In this document: one piece after another, positions 53,905-64,000 of the stretch
How the letters are laid out: each line of letters opens with the position of its first letter
Position numbering within the stretch: position 1 is the stretch's first letter
Assembly: GCF_900496995.4 (NCBI RefSeq)
Contig: NC_044010.1
Location: 1,798,001 to 1,862,000 of the forward strand
Source of the DNA: Aquila chrysaetos chrysaetos
Taxonomy: Eukaryota; Chordata; Aves; Accipitriformes; Accipitridae
Direction of reading: 5' to 3'
DNA: 64,000 bases
The notes under the pieces: generated by a model
What the model was told of the DNA's origin: nothing
Database searches by the model: none
The model's input: the letters and a program-made list of their open reading frames with translations, nothing else
Position numbers and translations under genes: made by a program

Positions 53905-54535
53905 CGCACAAGGGGAGCGGGATGATGTAAGCCTGGGGAATTTCATACATTCACAGGATAATGCCAGGCTAAGGGAACGCAAACGAGGGGGTTGTGTTTG
54001 AAGAATAATTAATGGTGGGAGGTGACAAATCAGCAGGGATTTGGAGTGCAGAAAGCAAAGGGTGCTAGAGTCTATTTCAGCAACTTTTCATTGCTCTGGT
54101 GAAACAAAGCAGCTGCAAACCCAAAGTATCCCATAAACCATCGGTGTTCTGCGTTCCCCAAATGGGAACACAATAGTCAGAGCATAGCCACGAATGTGCA
54201 TATAAATGGTAAAATAAAAAAATTAACATTGAAAATCTTTATCTGGGAGTGTTATTTAATATTACATTAACTCACATGAGTGATTTTTCAGAGGTAATTA
54301 TAACAGCTCTGCATTTTATGTACTTCAATCTTTCTGGTATCTAGAAATACACTTGGCTGTGCTATATCTACATTTTTGTAACGTGTTTAGTTTGGTACTT
54401 CGTGACAGTCTTATTTTTTAAATTAACATAAAACAGTGAAGCGTATATTGAACTGTACATTAAATGGATGTTAAATCATTACCAGTTCAACAGGTGTTAA
54501 GCCCCCGATCTCATTTTAGCAATTAGTATTTTTAT
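53905..54535. other. non-coding sequence, nothing recognised
   Basis: AT-rich, repeat-free, no coding frame. The 54,240-54,480 part has the texture of regulatory DNA but no specific site was identified. Confidence 0.5.
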
Positions 54536-54539
54536 TAAG

Positions 54540-54785
54540 TACATAGAAGAAAATAGGAAAGCACTGCTAGTAAAGTTTGCAGATGATGCACAGCTTGGTG
54601 GAATGATAAACAGGATCGCGAAAGAGCCAGTTATATACAGCTGGGTTCTTTGGTAGGAAGGGGAACACATTCAAGCAATGTGTCTGAACACACATAAATG
54701 GGGAAGGTCACACACCTGGAAACAAAAAACCTATGTCACTCTTACAAGTTGGGGGACTGTGGAAACCACTGACACTGAAATTGGT
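54540..54785 (+). mobile_element. ancient CR1-like LINE fragment, RT core
   Basis: The frame at about 54,565-54,615 reads LLVKFADDAQLGGMINR. This contains the F-A-D-D catalytic motif of LINE reverse transcriptases followed by the LGG typical of CR1-clade proteins. Downstream, GGTCACACACCTGGAAACAA and ACTTACAAGTTGGGGGACT-like text (54,707-54,760) fits the next part of old CR1/L3 ORF2. Indels and stops break the frame, so it is a decayed relic, far older than the copy at 31.5 kb. Confidence 0.6.
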
Positions 54786-54849
54786 AGACAGAGATCAGAT
54801 GACAGAAAGAATGTGCAGCAGCTAACACTATTCTCAGATATATAAATGT

Positions 54850-54910
54850 TATTTATTGTTCTATCAATCTGTGCATCATCTGCAAACTTTCTTAGCAACA
54901 CTTCTATATT
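54850..54910 (-). mobile_element. second CR1-like RT core fragment, inverted
   Basis: On the minus strand the sequence reads EVLLRKFADDAQIDRTINN, again carrying F-A-D-D. A 22-base segment (54,869-54,890) is the exact reverse complement of 54,572-54,593 in the + strand copy, and flanking similarity extends to roughly 55 bases. The two copies therefore form an inverted pair with a spacer of about 275 bases. Only the RT-core region is present here. Confidence 0.55.
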
Positions 54911-54914
54911 TTTT

Positions 54915-57700
54915 TTAGCAGATGGTTGAGTAGAAGCAGACAAATGATATTGAGAATAGCAACACTACTGCGGCACATTTTGGTGCTTACCCTGAACAGA
55001 AAAGCTTGAAAAACTGAAAAGATTGAGGAGCCACAATTGTAATTTAAAATGTGTAAAGCCTATTTTATGACAGTTTTGAAAAAAAGCAGTCCATGCCATT
55101 TCTTTAAGGAAAAAAAAAAATAAAAAAACTTTGATTATAAGAGGTGAGATTTCTGAAAGTAAGACGTGTTGCAGCTTAAAAGGCAATAAGGTTATACAAA
55201 CTAAGATTGGAAAGTGAAATTAGACTAATTTAGATTGGAAATAGGGCATATTTTTTAGGAATGGAACAATTTATAAAAATAAATCATAGGTTTTACGTCA
55301 ATGACTTTTCAAAAGTGTCTGGTGCCTAATGACCCCTGATTTAAATGAGAATTAGGCAAGCAGATCTCTCTGTACCCTACTCTCACATCTTTAAGATCCT
55401 TATTCCAATAAGCAGGTTGAGGGATTCACTTCATTATTCTTTGTAGAGTCTCTTCTGAGAACCTTGGACAGACGCGTAAGTCACAGGCAAATGTTCACAC
55501 TGTAATATATCCTCTAGAGAAAGTGAGAGAGATGTCATGCTAATTACCATTGTAAAAAGGCAGCTGTGAGGTTCTCTCACTAAACTGAACAACCAGAGTT
55601 ACAAAGCAGAGGTTCAGACCGTGAGAATTCCTACCTATTCCTAAATTTTCCAAATCTGTTTGCTTATGAGATTTTCCCTAACAGACAATTTCTTAACTTT
55701 GCCAAGCTTGTTTAAAACTTTTAGGTTTTCTTCATTTTTCTATTAATTCTAGTAATAATATTTGCAGTCTTAATCTTTAATATGTTCACAGGTATGGAAA
55801 TACCACCATCAGTTGCGTATACCCGAAGGAGGTTTGGCAGATGGGGGAAATGATTAGGAGAGAGAAGACCATCCTCACTAATAATGTTGCCCAAAGTAAA
55901 ACTCTAGTCCATGAACTGTTACTTGAAGACGTGCTTTCACTTCAGAAAAAGGAAGAATTGCTGCTGCATACCAGCAAAAGCCTCCTCGGTGCCCAAGACG
56001 ATTATGACTGAAGAACCAGTCCAGACCATGATTTTATCAAACTCTTTCCCAGATTTGTTCCAGTTTTGCATACAATTTAACAGATCTTTGGGTACAATGG
56101 AGTGAGGGAGTACATGAATCTAGTGAAATATTTTCTGGGTGGTATTTGCACTGATGCATATTAGTATATTGAAGTTTTAAAAGGAGGGCATCTATGTAGG
56201 AGATAGGAAGGTCTCAGGGCAGCATCTAAAGCAATAAATTTCCTTCTTTCCAGGGCTAAATTCCTGAAAGAATACCAGAAAGCATGAGAAAGTACTGTAT
56301 ATCTGGCCCCCGGTGCTTCTTACAACATCTTTTCTCTCCTTTTCCATTCTTGTGTTCTTTAAAAGCAGACAGATATGGATGGCACGTCAGCACTAATTTT
56401 TTTCTTTGTGAAGTCCATTGACATAGCCATTTTTTTCTGTCTGTGGATTTCATTTAACTTATAGAGGGTAAGTATGTCCACTCACCATTTCTACTGGCAG
56501 TCCCTAAGAACACTTATCTGGACAGCAATATTTGCATACAGAATTGAATTTCAGATAAAAAAGACAGGAGTTACTAAAAGCAATGCTTATGTTACACCCA
56601 AAAATATGTTAAGCATTGTAGAGATATAGAATAAGAGAGCTCTCTGCTGGGAACAATGATCGAAGGTCTCCTCAGACACCCAAGCTGGATTAACCACCGG
56701 AAATAATAGCAGAATTGGGTTTTCTATTTACTGTAGTAAAGCAACCTTGTCTATAAACTCCTTATTGCTGCAAACCAAAGGTGTGTGTCAGGGGAGGGCA
56801 AGCTTTTCCCCTTGATGTTCCAGGACATGGAAATACAATCCTTTTTCAGACACAGATGTTTGCAATAGAAAACTTTCACTCCACTCTCTTCTGTTTTTAA
56901 TCTGCTCATGACAGGAAACACAGATTCAAAATGAATGTAAAGAACACAGTCACCATAACTGATGATAATACAAAAGAACATGTCGGAAAGATTTCTTTTT
57001 CCCCAACATATTATAGGGAGAAAAGGTTTACAGATTTCAGAAGATTCTAGGTGTTTTTATTTCTCAGTGACTACCAGTACAGTGTTTTTCCCTGAACTTC
57101 ACAGGATACAGGTCTCTGCAATGCTATGATAGCATCAACAGTTTCAGCATACAAAAGATAATACAACACTTCATGCTCTCTGCCAGATCTTCAGCACTTT
57201 CAAATGACTACCCTGCCACAGCTCCACTGAACAGACAAGATGTATAAAAATGGTCAAAGATTCTTCCATAGCATGTGTAAAATGTAAAATGAAACAGGTA
57301 AGAGTAATTGATTCACCCTCTTCAGCCAGTCTTGCCGCTAACCTCTAGGCTCTCGAGAATTTCAAAGATGTGCTTTTAAACTATGCCAACTTGCACATCT
57401 CAAGTGAAGTTCTTTATGAATGACAATGTGAAGGGTTTGACTGGACTCTTTCCTGTGCTTTCTGGTTGCCTGTTCCAACTTCTCTTACTCTGTTTTTCAG
57501 ATCCTACCCTACCTGGTGTCCCTTCTCTGCCTTCTCTAGTTTGCCTAAATCCCCCTTCCTTGCTCTTTCATTCAGGTCGTACCTTGCTAATGATATCCTT
57601 CACTTAAAAAACAATGGGAGTCACAATATTTACATGGAGATTTCTGCAAATTCATTTATCACGTCGTGTGTCATGCACTCTTTGATTTGTGTCCATTTTG
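54915..57700. other. non-coding sequence, no gene seen
   Basis: No supported exon. A-rich runs at 55,110-55,128. Nothing else recognised. Confidence 0.5.
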
Positions 57701-57705
57701 TGTGT

Positions 57706-57830
57706 TCAGACTATGAGCTATTTGGAGTAGGCGCTGTCACCTGGTGCGTGCTTGAGCAGTGCATAGCACAAAGGGATCCTATTTTAGACAGTACCTGAGC
57801 AATACTGTGGCAAACAATAAAAATTGTAAT
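57706..57830 (+). repeat. ancient SINE/L3-type repeat tail
   Basis: The order is CAGACTATGAGCTATTTGGAG, GCGCTGTCACC, GAGCAGTGCATAGCACAAAGGGATCCT, then CAATACTGTGGCAAACAATAAAAATTG (each quoted in part). This follows the sauropsid repeat tail (GATTGTAAGCTCTTTGGGGCAG, TGTACAGCGCCTAGCACAATGGGGCCCTGAT, GCTACCGTAATACAAATAATAA). It is diverged but collinear, ending in the AATAA-rich tail. Family name needs a repeat-library search. Confidence 0.58.
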
Positions 57831-58214
57831 TAGAATTACCCCTCCCCCAAGCTACATTAAAAAACATGATTAAACACTCAGAAATTGAGAAATTACACCG
57901 TCAACTCTGTGATGTGATTTTAACTTATTTCCCTCTCTTCTGCATAAATATTATGATACTGTCTCTAGCTATATGATAGCATACTATTTTTTGCAAGGGT
58001 CTTGCTTCATTGATTAGTGTTAATTTTTTAAAATATTTTTTATTCAATATGGTGTCCTAAAACTTTCTTACTATAGGATTTTCTGTCATAATCCCTCAAT
58101 TGAACAGAAAATTACTAATTTCCTTCTACATTATTCTTTGTTACTTTTATCAGCGAATGTGAATGGTTCAAGAGTATTAGTGAAATTATTTTGACAATGC
58201 TGACTTGAATAGCT

Positions 58215-58280
58215 GTTACTCTTACTCTATTTTAAAGATGGGAGCTAAAGCACAAACAGATTAAGCATAAAACATAAATC
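58215..58280 (-). repeat. possible SINE core fragment
   Basis: CTATTTTAAAGATGGGAGCTAAAGCACAAACAGATTAAG (quoted only as a description of 58,230-58,266) parallels the reversed SINE core CATTTTACAGATGGGGAAACTGAGGCACAGAGAGATTAAG. Short and diverged. Confidence 0.38.
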
Positions 58281-60974
58281 TTACATGTTAAATTAATAGA
58301 CAAGTTCTAATATTTTAGGCTGTTTCATGTTTTTAGCATATGGTATATTAGAAGCACAGTAGCAAAAAAAATAGTTTTTAGCTAAGAGTGCACAGGATTT
58401 CTTCTAATTTTTCAGGTGAGGAACGCAAGATATTTTAGTACATGTGATTTTTGGCAGTGGCAAGGAATAAAGCCAGGCTTTCAAAATTTATTCAGCTTCT
58501 TTAACCATTCTTCCTTTTCACAATCTGCTGCCAACAACCAACCAATTTCCAATTTCTATGTTAAATAAGATGAACAGGCTGTGCATAAAAAGTCTCTACA
58601 CATCCCTAATTCCCAGGACCCCTTCACACTGTAGACCAACCAAGGCTGGGTCCTGTGTAAAGCACTGCCTCTTCAAGGCTTCATGAAAATAGAAGTTTTG
58701 TGGGTTGTAGCCCAGCTACAGAGGTCTTTCTACCTGGAAAAAAGAATCACAGACTTTCTGTTCTGCTCCTAGCACTATCCTGCATTTTCACTAATCACTT
58801 ATTTGAGCATATGCCTAAGTCTTCTCTTAAATTATTTTATGGCTATTGTCTATAGTTTTTCCTTGAGTTTTCAACACCTCTTTTTAAGCACAGAAACCCA
58901 AAGTGGACTTAGTATTTACTAACTGGTACCCCAGTACTAAAAAATCACTTAATTGACCATTTCAGCAACAGGACTGCACTAGCAAATAGAGTTGCTTGTC
59001 CAACACAAACTCTAGATCTTTTGCAGAATCACCGTGTCCCAGGAGACACACACTCATCTGAAAGACATGGTCTAGAACTCTTGTTTCTAAGTCAACAGTC
59101 AGTTTGGCAGTATTAAAACCAGAGAATTGCACTAGTGATATTTGGACTGAGTTCTGGTTCACGCTCAGCGATTAGTGGTATTTTCCTAATTTGGGCTCAG
59201 TAGCAGATTCTGCACATCTAAACAGTCTTGAATGGATTCACAATGTGCATTGGGGTAATATGGGTAGGGGAAAAGTGTAAAGGAATCATACATGAGAAAG
59301 GTCAGAAGATTTTTCGGCAGCAGTGCGAGATTTCAGAGGACAATAAATGTGAGCAGTGAATCTTTCTCCTCCCCTAACTTGGCCATCTCTCAGGATGCAA
59401 GCTGTCTTGTCTTCTCTGGGATTCTCAAGCCAACCTCCTCCTCTTCTCACTCGCCCTTCACATTCACACCACCTTCCCTCTGCCTGCACCAAGAATATCG
59501 CGTGCTTATTCTTCTGCCCCTACTAGATTTCTGCCATAGTAGTGGGCTCTTCTTGTGTTAAAGAGCTATCGTAAATATCGTATTGAATTTTTTTTTTTTG
59601 TTCAGCTTGAGTTTGGGTTCAACAAAGACTTCAAAGTAATAACTCAGGCTTGGTTCTGGTTAAAGAAAAAAAACCCCAATTTTAATTCAAGTTTTTACTT
59701 TGGTTTCAATTTGATTTTAAAACATGCTTTGTTTTAATACACTTCTATTATCTGAATGGTCCAAGTGATCACCATGTTTATAGCATTATTTACAAGTCTG
59801 TCAATATTTGTGTCAAGGGCACATTTCAACATAAATTATTCACTATCTATTTCCAGATAACCGGTAGCGGTATTGAGTAGGGCAAAGCACAGGTCATCAT
59901 AGAACTCTGCTAGAAGTCTCCCAATTCAAATTTAACAAGTACTTCTGGAGAGCTGTCAGCTAATCAGCCCTTAGTCATTTAACGTGTGCTTCTCTGGTAC
60001 GTTTAATTTGAATGCTCTGTGATACAAAAGTATCTTAGACAAAAGTCTAAAAAGTGTCACCTTTTACTCTTCCATTTATTAACTCAAATTCTAATAACCT
60101 TGAAAATTAACACTAATACATTTTAAATAGTATTAACTATACCTTCATTCTTTAGTCTTTTATTAGTGAATCCCACGTAGCTTTATTATTCATCATTTTG
60201 CCTCAAACCAATGTCTGACTTACTGATTTACAATGACATTGTAATATTTTTATTTAGTAGATGCTGAAAGCTTTCTCCTTGGTAATTACATACTGGAAAA
60301 GAATTTGTTTTTAAATTCTTTACAACTGAAAAATTGTCTTAACATTTCCTTATCACATTATCTCAACTTTCTTTACAATTTTTGAAGCTGAATTTATATT
60401 CCATTTGCCTCTTCAGCATCCCTCTCTTCACCGTGTTAGTTTAAGACAGCTCCACCTGCCCCAATTAGTCTCCAATGGAGAACAGTTCTAGTTGTGAGAA
60501 GAGGCTAAGGCATCTGTGCATCTCCCACCATCAGGGTTGTCACCTGATGCTCCACTCAAAGCACATCTTCAGTCTCACACTAGCAGAGCAGTCACAGGCT
60601 CTTGTCTAATATTTTTTGGCCTTAGGACCAGAAAATCTCAAAAAATATCACCTGGACTTCCTCATTTTTCCGCTTCTTCCCTGATGTCTCCTACAATTCA
60701 ACCAGCTTCGCGTGATTTTTGCCTCGTTATGTTCTCAAAAATGGCTGACACATTTTTGCTGAAACATAACACTGAATAAAAATGTCAGACAAGCATGAAC
60801 ATTGCACATCATAGAACTTTTCAGCTCAAATTATAAACAATATCTATAGTGTTGATGCAAATGATGAAAAAATTATATGTACAATTTCTAGGTTCAAGTT
60901 AAAGTCCTTATTGACTGTGCAAAGTACATTTTTTACAGTTTGTATTATAGTAGAATCTGGGGAACTAAATGAAG

Positions 60975-61013
60975 ATTAGGCTCCAATGTACTAAGCACTG
61001 TACATACACAGTT
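60975..61013 (-). repeat. possible SINE/L3 tail fragment
   Basis: GGCTCCAATGTACTAAGCACTGTACATACACAG parallels the reversed repeat tail GGGCCCCATTGTGCTAGGCGCTGTACAAACACA. Only about 35 bases are involved. Confidence 0.38.
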
Positions 61014-61902
61014 TTAAAATTTGAAAATTGTTATTAACCAATGCATCAAACTGAAAATAAATAAACTATTACATAAACTTACAGTGATTTTAGCTATTAA
61101 AATTACTTCAGGATTTTAGTTAGGAACATTCAATGGTAATATCGTCAGTGACTAACCTTGCTCAGTACTGAGCTGGCTACTGGAAATGATCACCCGTACA
61201 ATGCGTAGCGCCACTGATCACAGACCTACAAGTACACCTGCTTTCCCGATTCCTGGTTTGTTTCCCCAAATCCTGCAGTAGCAGGTTCCCACAGTCACTG
61301 CCGCAGATGTTTCCAGCCCTGCAGTTGAGCTGCAGTTCACCTCCCCTGAACATTGGTAAAAAGCAGTGCTGTGGCTTCCCAGCCTGGGAATTGAACTGGG
61401 TAGAAATTAACTGGGGAGAAACCCGGCACCCTTCCCAAAAGAGCCGGCACACAGGGTTGGTGTACAAGGTCTTCAGGAGCATGTTAAACCTCATTTACAA
61501 CTTCAGTGTCACTTGTTTTGCTTCCGTTACCTGGTGCATCAGAAAGGACACCAGAGGCCAGACTCAGGGACGCGCCACATCAGGGGTGAAAGGTGACAAG
61601 AGCTGTCTCGGCCTCAGCATTTGGGATGAAGCGCAGCAGATTCAGGGCAGAGAGCAGCTTTTCAGGGTTTTCTGTGGGGATTGGCTTTGGTTTGACGAGC
61701 AAAGAGGAATGAGACAGGCAGAAGCGGGAATCTTCAAGCAGGGGCCAGGCTGTGGACCTCTGAGTGGAAAAACTGCCGGGAGCAGAGTCAGGCGGCCTGA
61801 GGGGAACAGGGGCCGGGGAGACCTCGGAGGTCACACAGGGGCGGGGGAACGCTGCTGAGAAGGGCAATTTCAAGGGCAACCTGCACATGAGGCAGGACCC
61901 CT

Positions 61903-61930
<28 letters not shown>
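61903..61930. repeat. poly(A)28 tract at edge of CpG island
   Basis: Twenty-eight uninterrupted A residues lie directly against the GC-rich island, with GAGGCG following at once. Long A tracts exclude nucleosomes and often border promoters. Exact length may be unreliable in sequencing. Confidence 0.9.
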
Positions 61931-61934
<4 letters not shown>

Positions 61935-62033
61935 CGAAACGCTGGCGTTTGCACCGCGGGCGAGGCCGCGCTGACAGGACCCGGCCGAGCTGACAGGACC
62001 CGCCCGCGCTGCAAGCGGCTGCCACTGCGCGAC

Positions 62034-62045
62034 TGCGCATGCGCA
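62034..62045. promoter_or_regulatory. NRF1 site 1
   Basis: TGCGCATGCGCA is a perfect palindrome matching the NRF1 consensus YGCGCAYGCGCR at all positions. It lies about 140 bases upstream of the start codon. NRF1 drives many nuclear genes for mitochondrial proteins. Confidence 0.75.
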
Positions 62046-62087
62046 CTCCGGACAGCGGCGGGGGGGAGGGGGGCGACACCACTGCTG

Positions 62088-62099
62088 AGCGCATGCGCT
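62088..62099. promoter_or_regulatory. NRF1-like site 2
   Basis: AGCGCATGCGCT keeps the full GCGCATGCGC palindrome, with A and T at the outer positions where the consensus prefers a pyrimidine and a purine. About 85 bases upstream of the start codon. Confidence 0.55.
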
Positions 62100-62179
62100 G
62101 ATCCTTCCGGGCTTCTGCCCTGTTTCCCTTCCCCCTCACACCCCCCACCCCACCCACCCAGCCCCTTCCCGCCTTTGCC

Positions 62180-62233
62180 ATGGCGACACCGAGTGGCCTG
62201 ATCCGGGCTTTGCACCGCGGGACCCTCGGCCAG
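62180..62233 (+). CDS. first coding exon, probable mitochondrial protein
   Basis: The exon reads MATPSGLIRALHRGTLGQ and then meets CAG|GTAACC, a good splice donor in phase 0. The start codon is in a strong Kozak context (GCCATGG, with G at -3 and G at +4) and is the first ATG with such a context in the island. The 18 residues have no Asp or Glu, two Arg and one His, and can form a basic amphipathic helix, as in mitochondrial presequences. NRF1 sites in the promoter agree with that destination. The rest of the gene lies beyond 64,000: I found no downstream segment that continues the frame. Candidate segments after acceptor-like AGs near 63,127 and 63,672 meet stops. I do not recognise the protein. 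If the intron were retained, the frame would run on to 62,527 with Arg/Gly-rich sequence, which looks non-coding. Confidence 0.68.
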
Positions 62234-64000
62234 GTAACCGGCCGGCGACGCGGGGTCCCCTCCCGGTCTCTCCGGTTGGACCGGCCCAACCGTCAACCCG
62301 CCCATCCGGGTGGCGGGCCGGCTCCGCGCATGCGCGGTGGGGCGGCGGGAGGAGAAAGGCGGGCGGGCCGGGCCGGGGGGCTCTCGTCGCTCCTCAGGCC
62401 GCCGGTCTCTCGGCCCCGTCGTTCCCGCTTTCCAGCTGGTTGTTTCTCAGCCGTAGGGACTTTGGCTCGGCGGGGCACACGGGGTTTAGGGGCACGGGAA
62501 GGAGGGAGGCCTGAGCCAGCAAGCTGAGGGGGGTTCAGCGGCTGGTCTGTGTCTTGGTGGTCGTTCGAGCGCTGAGGTACCAGTGGAGGTTGTTCAGCCT
62601 TGGTCTTTAGTTTTTTCCCTAGAGTATTATCTTCCGATTTTAAATGTAGCTACAGGCTACAAACTCCTGTCTTCTCCAAGGGGACCAAAAAAAAAACCGA
62701 ATAGGTGTCTGAACATTAGAGGATGTATGTCAGCCCTCCACCTTGGTATTTACACAGCTTCGGTGGGGTGTAGTAGTGGTTAAATTTGCTGCACGGATTT
62801 GGGATTTTCATTGTCACCATAAGGAACAGGAATTTGCCTTCCCCCCCAATTTTGTTACAAAATCGAAATAAAGGAGCAATTGATTGTATTTGGGAAGATA
62901 CCCTAAGCAATCGGCCAAGTCAGGTAGGAATATATTTGGTGAGCATGTGGTTGTAGGCAACCTCCTTCACAAAGTTTTCTGTCTTTAAATTATTTGCCTC
63001 ACCAATCTAAATTTTTATGTAGCTTGTAGTCTTGTTTTTAAAGTGAGTCAAAGAATTATTTATTAAAACAATCTGATAACAGTAGTACTAATGTTGCATC
63101 ATTTTAGTGAATGTTTGTTTCCCTTAGCTGGACAATTGGCTTTTTCATGAAAATCATGCTCACATTCGTATATCATCCAAATCCTGAATGGTATGCTATG
63201 TTTCTGTAATGGAACACTTTATCCAGAATGGGTGTCAGTTGCTTGTGAGCAGAAATAGGGTATGTAGAAGATCAAAGATGGCTTTCGGTTTCTTGGTGTT
63301 ATCTGTGCTGTCTGTGACCTTGCAGCAACTGAACTCTGTTACCCTCAACCACAGAGTTGTTATTCTGAGAATTTCAAGCTAAAACATATGCTAATACACA
63401 AAAAGTTGATGTATGTAGTGGGGAGTCTGGGTAAATTACAAGTTTCAGGAATATTTGAGTTACTTCAGAACTAGGATTCTTAAGGTTAAACTTAAGAAAT
63501 TAAGGCATATTTCAGTTAGTTGTCAGGACAGCCAATAGCATGCAAATTACCTCAATTCTGCCCTTTCTGTTGAGGAGGCAGAGTGAGAGGGAAAGAGGGA
63601 GAACCTGTTATCCCATATGAAACGTTCATAACCGATATTTTACTTAGTAACTGTCTGCTTCCTACTAGGTGTTACTGTGAGGCAGAGGTAAGGTTTCTGC
63701 TTATATTTTTTTGTTTCAGAATTCATTTGTGTATAAGACTACCTTGAATTTTAACCATATAGAAGACTTAAGGAGTCTTGACATGGCATACTCAATGAGC
63801 TTGTTGGGTGTTTCCATTCCTTCAGGTGCTTTGATTGCATTTTACTTATGTGTACCTAAATCTTGCTAGGTTTTTAAGACTTCAAATCTGAACAGTTACA
63901 CTGTCCCTGTAATATGTTTGCCAAAGCAAACAACATGCAGATCTTGCAAAGATGCCTCAAACCACTCTTTATTTTTAGAAAAGAACTAAAAAGTTCCTTG
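62234..64000 (+). other. start of intron 1, no further exon seen
   Basis: After the donor at 62,234 the sequence stays GC-rich to about 62,540 and then becomes AT-rich and ordinary. No exon, transposon or tandem repeat was recognised. An octamer-like ATGCAAAT occurs at 63,540-63,547 close to a CCAAT (63,530-63,536 area), of uncertain meaning. Confidence 0.55.
62325..62336. promoter_or_regulatory. NRF1 site 3, intronic
   Basis: CGCGCATGCGCG is a perfect palindrome fitting the NRF1 consensus at all positions. It lies about 90 bases inside the first intron, still within the CpG island. Confidence 0.7.

Larger units (their letters stand above)
57835..61900. other. non-coding sequence with minor repeat relics
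   Basis: AT-rich up to about 61,140, then GC richer. Two weak SINE-like fragments are listed separately. The 61,300-61,890 stretch has overlapping open frames on both strands (183 codons on +, 105 and 102 on -) but no recognisable product. It is the upstream flank of the promoter island. Confidence 0.5.
61931..62540 (+). promoter_or_regulatory. CpG-island promoter of the right-edge gene
   Basis: Very GC- and CpG-rich block surrounding the first exon, with no TATA box at a useful distance. It holds two tandem GCTGACAGGACCC copies (about 61,970-62,002), three palindromic NRF1-type sites and GC-rich Sp1-like sequence (GGCGGGGGGGAGGGGGGCG near 62,056). This is the usual build of a housekeeping promoter. 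The transcription start is probably between about 62,050 and 62,170. A divergent minus-strand transcript is possible but not shown. Confidence 0.82.

Noticed and set aside
53329..53982. 217-codon minus-strand frame as a gene
   Set aside because: GC-rich sequence depletes stop codons, the composition is Ser/Arg/Pro/Ala-rich and no family is recognisable.
61307..61858. 183-codon frame upstream of the promoter island
   Set aside because: No recognisable protein, and frames on the opposite strand are equally open in this GC-rich flank.
63658..63692. 19-base microexon between CTTCCTACTAG and GTAAGG
   Set aside because: Joined to the first exon in phase it introduces a stop codon at once.
1..64000. 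CRISPR array, operons or bacterial genes
   Set aside because: No regularly spaced direct repeats and no ribosome-binding-site-linked gene strings; CR1 elements and CpG islands mark vertebrate DNA.

Overview
This window looks like vertebrate, most probably avian, nuclear DNA. The main evidence is a 5'-truncated CR1 LINE at about 31,497-32,335 that ends in the ATTCTATGA-type tail of bird CR1 elements, plus a second CR1 tail in antisense at 36,051-36,125. Several decayed fragments resemble the old SINE/L3-type repeats of sauropsids. Base composition is AT-rich, with a few isolated GC/CpG-rich islands. Bacterial-style gene structure is absent: there are no operons and no long open frames beyond chance.

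Layout. From 1 to about 36.9 kb the sequence is non-coding, with simple repeats, decayed transposons, two related copies of an unrecognised dispersed repeat (28.55-28.93 and 30.80-31.09 kb) and the CR1 insertion. One short minus-strand frame near 4 kb has exon-like properties but is unrecognised. At 36.98-37.32 kb lies a CpG island with a perfect CTCF core motif and no recognisable gene. It is followed by a moderately CpG-containing shoulder, a GC box at 38.24 kb and two blocks that look like conserved non-coding elements (38.46-39.11 kb). From 40 to 61.9 kb the sequence is again non-coding. It holds a MITE-like hairpin, a second GC-rich patch (52.99-53.90 kb), an inverted pair of old CR1 reverse-transcriptase fragments (54.54-54.90 kb) and several SINE remnants.

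The one gene start I support is at the right edge. A TATA-less CpG-island promoter (61.93-62.54 kb) carries three palindromic NRF1-type sites. A first coding exon follows at 62,180-62,233 on the + strand, with a strong Kozak context and a clean splice donor. Its 18 residues have no acidic residue and are basic/hydrophobic, like a mitochondrial targeting sequence. With the NRF1 sites this suggests a nuclear gene for a mitochondrial protein, whose remaining exons lie beyond the window. I could not name the gene. The 62 kb upstream is intergenic, or intronic to a gene whose exons I cannot see.

I found no tRNA, rRNA, CRISPR or intact mobile element, and no convincing new biological system.
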